From Otis tarda (lineage: Eukaryota; Chordata; Aves; Otidiformes; Otididae): a stretch of DNA of 64,000 bases. The position numbers and the translations under genes were made by a program. The stretch spans positions 21,739,115 to 21,803,114 of the forward strand of contig CM048556.1 of assembly GCA_026413225.1 (NCBI GenBank). The letters are read 5' to 3'. Below are positions 63,113-64,000 of the stretch, piece after piece. The notes beneath the pieces are model-generated. The model was given only the letters and a program-made list of their open reading frames with translations, was not told the DNA's origin and ran no database searches. How positions within the stretch are numbered: position 1 is the first letter of the stretch; each line of letters opens with the position of its first letter.

Positions 63113-64000
63113 CTGGCAAACACCATAAGCCAGTGACTGCAGCCACCGCACAGCCGCACCCCTCCATCCCCTCAGAGAGGCGTCATGGAAGCCCCTTGAG
63201 GATGTTTAGGTGTCCCCTTCACAGGAAAACACCTCCATGACCAACCCGGATGGACCCACTTGATGGGTGGAATTTGGCCAACCCCAGCACCCACAGAAGC
63301 ATCCAGATGAAGCGAGCTGCTAGATGCTGAGGATGCCCCAGGGCTCGGTGACGCTCAGCACCTCTCTTTGGCCAAGAGGGCTACAGGCTTTCTGTCCCGG
63401 CGTCTCAGCAGCAGTTCCCTGGGCTCAAACGCCCCGTAGGATACCTGAAAAAAACTCAGTACCTTTCTCCCAGTTCCCTCCTATCCCTGTCTCTTATTAA
63501 GAGCCTGCAAACTTCATTTCAAAAACGATGGTTCTCATCACATTCAGGTGTAACTATTTTTGTTTAGGGAGGGAGCCAAGAAATCGTATAAATTACACTC
63601 AAGAAAACCCTTTGGCAGTTTAACAGGCATTGGAAAGAACCCATTTCAGAACAGTGCCTTATAACGGGTGTCTCCATGGATACCTCTTTGTCAGCACCTC
63701 ATTAGAGAAGAGCTGAGACACGTACGAGTACCTTCTCCTGCGTTTCAGAAGGTGCCTCAAAAACACTAATTATGCAAATCTCCATCCTCTAACCGATGGA
63801 TACTTGTGAGTTCAGGTGACAAAATGGATGAGCTGAGCTGTGCTAGGAAAGGAAGGCAAGATACTGCATTCTGCATTTAGACTCTCTTCTTACGATCGCT
63901 GACACTTCGACAACTACCAGAGACCAGGAAACTCCTTTAGCCTTCCAAACTACTTATTTTCCCCCCATCTTTTTTATTTTTAACAGCAAGACGATAGAAA
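63113..64000. other. Non-coding spacer
   Basis: After the shortened LTR the sequence becomes A/T-richer. An octamer ATGCAAAT lies at 63772-63779. I see no exon or further repeat. Confidence 0.55.

Noticed and set aside
1..64000. tRNA, rRNA and known microRNA hairpins
   Set aside because: I looked for familiar seeds and clover-leaf box sequences by eye and saw none; a covariance-model scan would be needed to exclude them.

Overview
The window looks like vertebrate, almost certainly avian, nuclear DNA. The evidence is three CR1 LINE 3' ends with the ATTCTATG-type tail, a fourth CR1 fragment from inside ORF2, and two LTR copies that begin TGTCCTGGTT, the usual start of a common bird ERVL-like LTR. 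CpG-rich islands sit among A/T-rich spacers. There are no operons, bacterial-style genes, tRNA, rRNA or CRISPR arrays. Almost all open frames longer than 60 codons look like chance frames in GC-rich DNA: they overlap on both strands, carry no recognisable domain and lack consistent exon boundaries.

The one convincing protein-coding signal is on the minus strand at 25757-25936. It is a 59-codon reading frame, just short of a usual 60-codon cutoff, encoding a small single-pass membrane protein. The hydrophobic helix runs from about residue 35 to 57 and the C-terminus is Gly-Thr-Arg-stop. A strong splice acceptor lies just upstream (AG at 25949-25950), so this is probably the terminal coding exon of a spliced minus-strand gene whose 5' exons lie at higher coordinates. 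An internal Met29 in a better initiation context would give a 31-residue protein that is nearly all transmembrane helix. I cannot assign it to a named family.

Layout. 1-25 kb: non-coding spacer with one CR1 (1471-1690, minus), a second short CR1 (10526-10663, plus), an RFX X-box-like palindrome at 909-924, simple repeats and scattered CpG-rich patches. 25.6-26.7 kb: the small-protein exon, bracketed by two CT/GA tracts and followed by a CpG-rich stretch. 27-36 kb: spacer with CpG-rich patches. 36-39.3 kb: the densest CpG-rich domain. It holds a strong minus-strand G-quadruplex motif, a first-exon-like plus-strand segment ending in a GTGAGT donor, and a minus-strand exon-like segment (38259-38306) that would splice in frame to the small-protein exon. 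39.3-61.9 kb: spacer with a CTCF-like site, short tandem duplications and a third CR1 (52484-52664, plus). 61.99-63.11 kb: a repeat nest with an LTR (minus), a CR1 ORF2 fragment (minus) and a shortened LTR (plus).

The simplest reading is a low-repeat, regulation-rich region of a bird genome containing the last exon of a small membrane-protein gene that automated length filters would miss. Promoter, splicing and transcription-factor calls are inferences from motifs.
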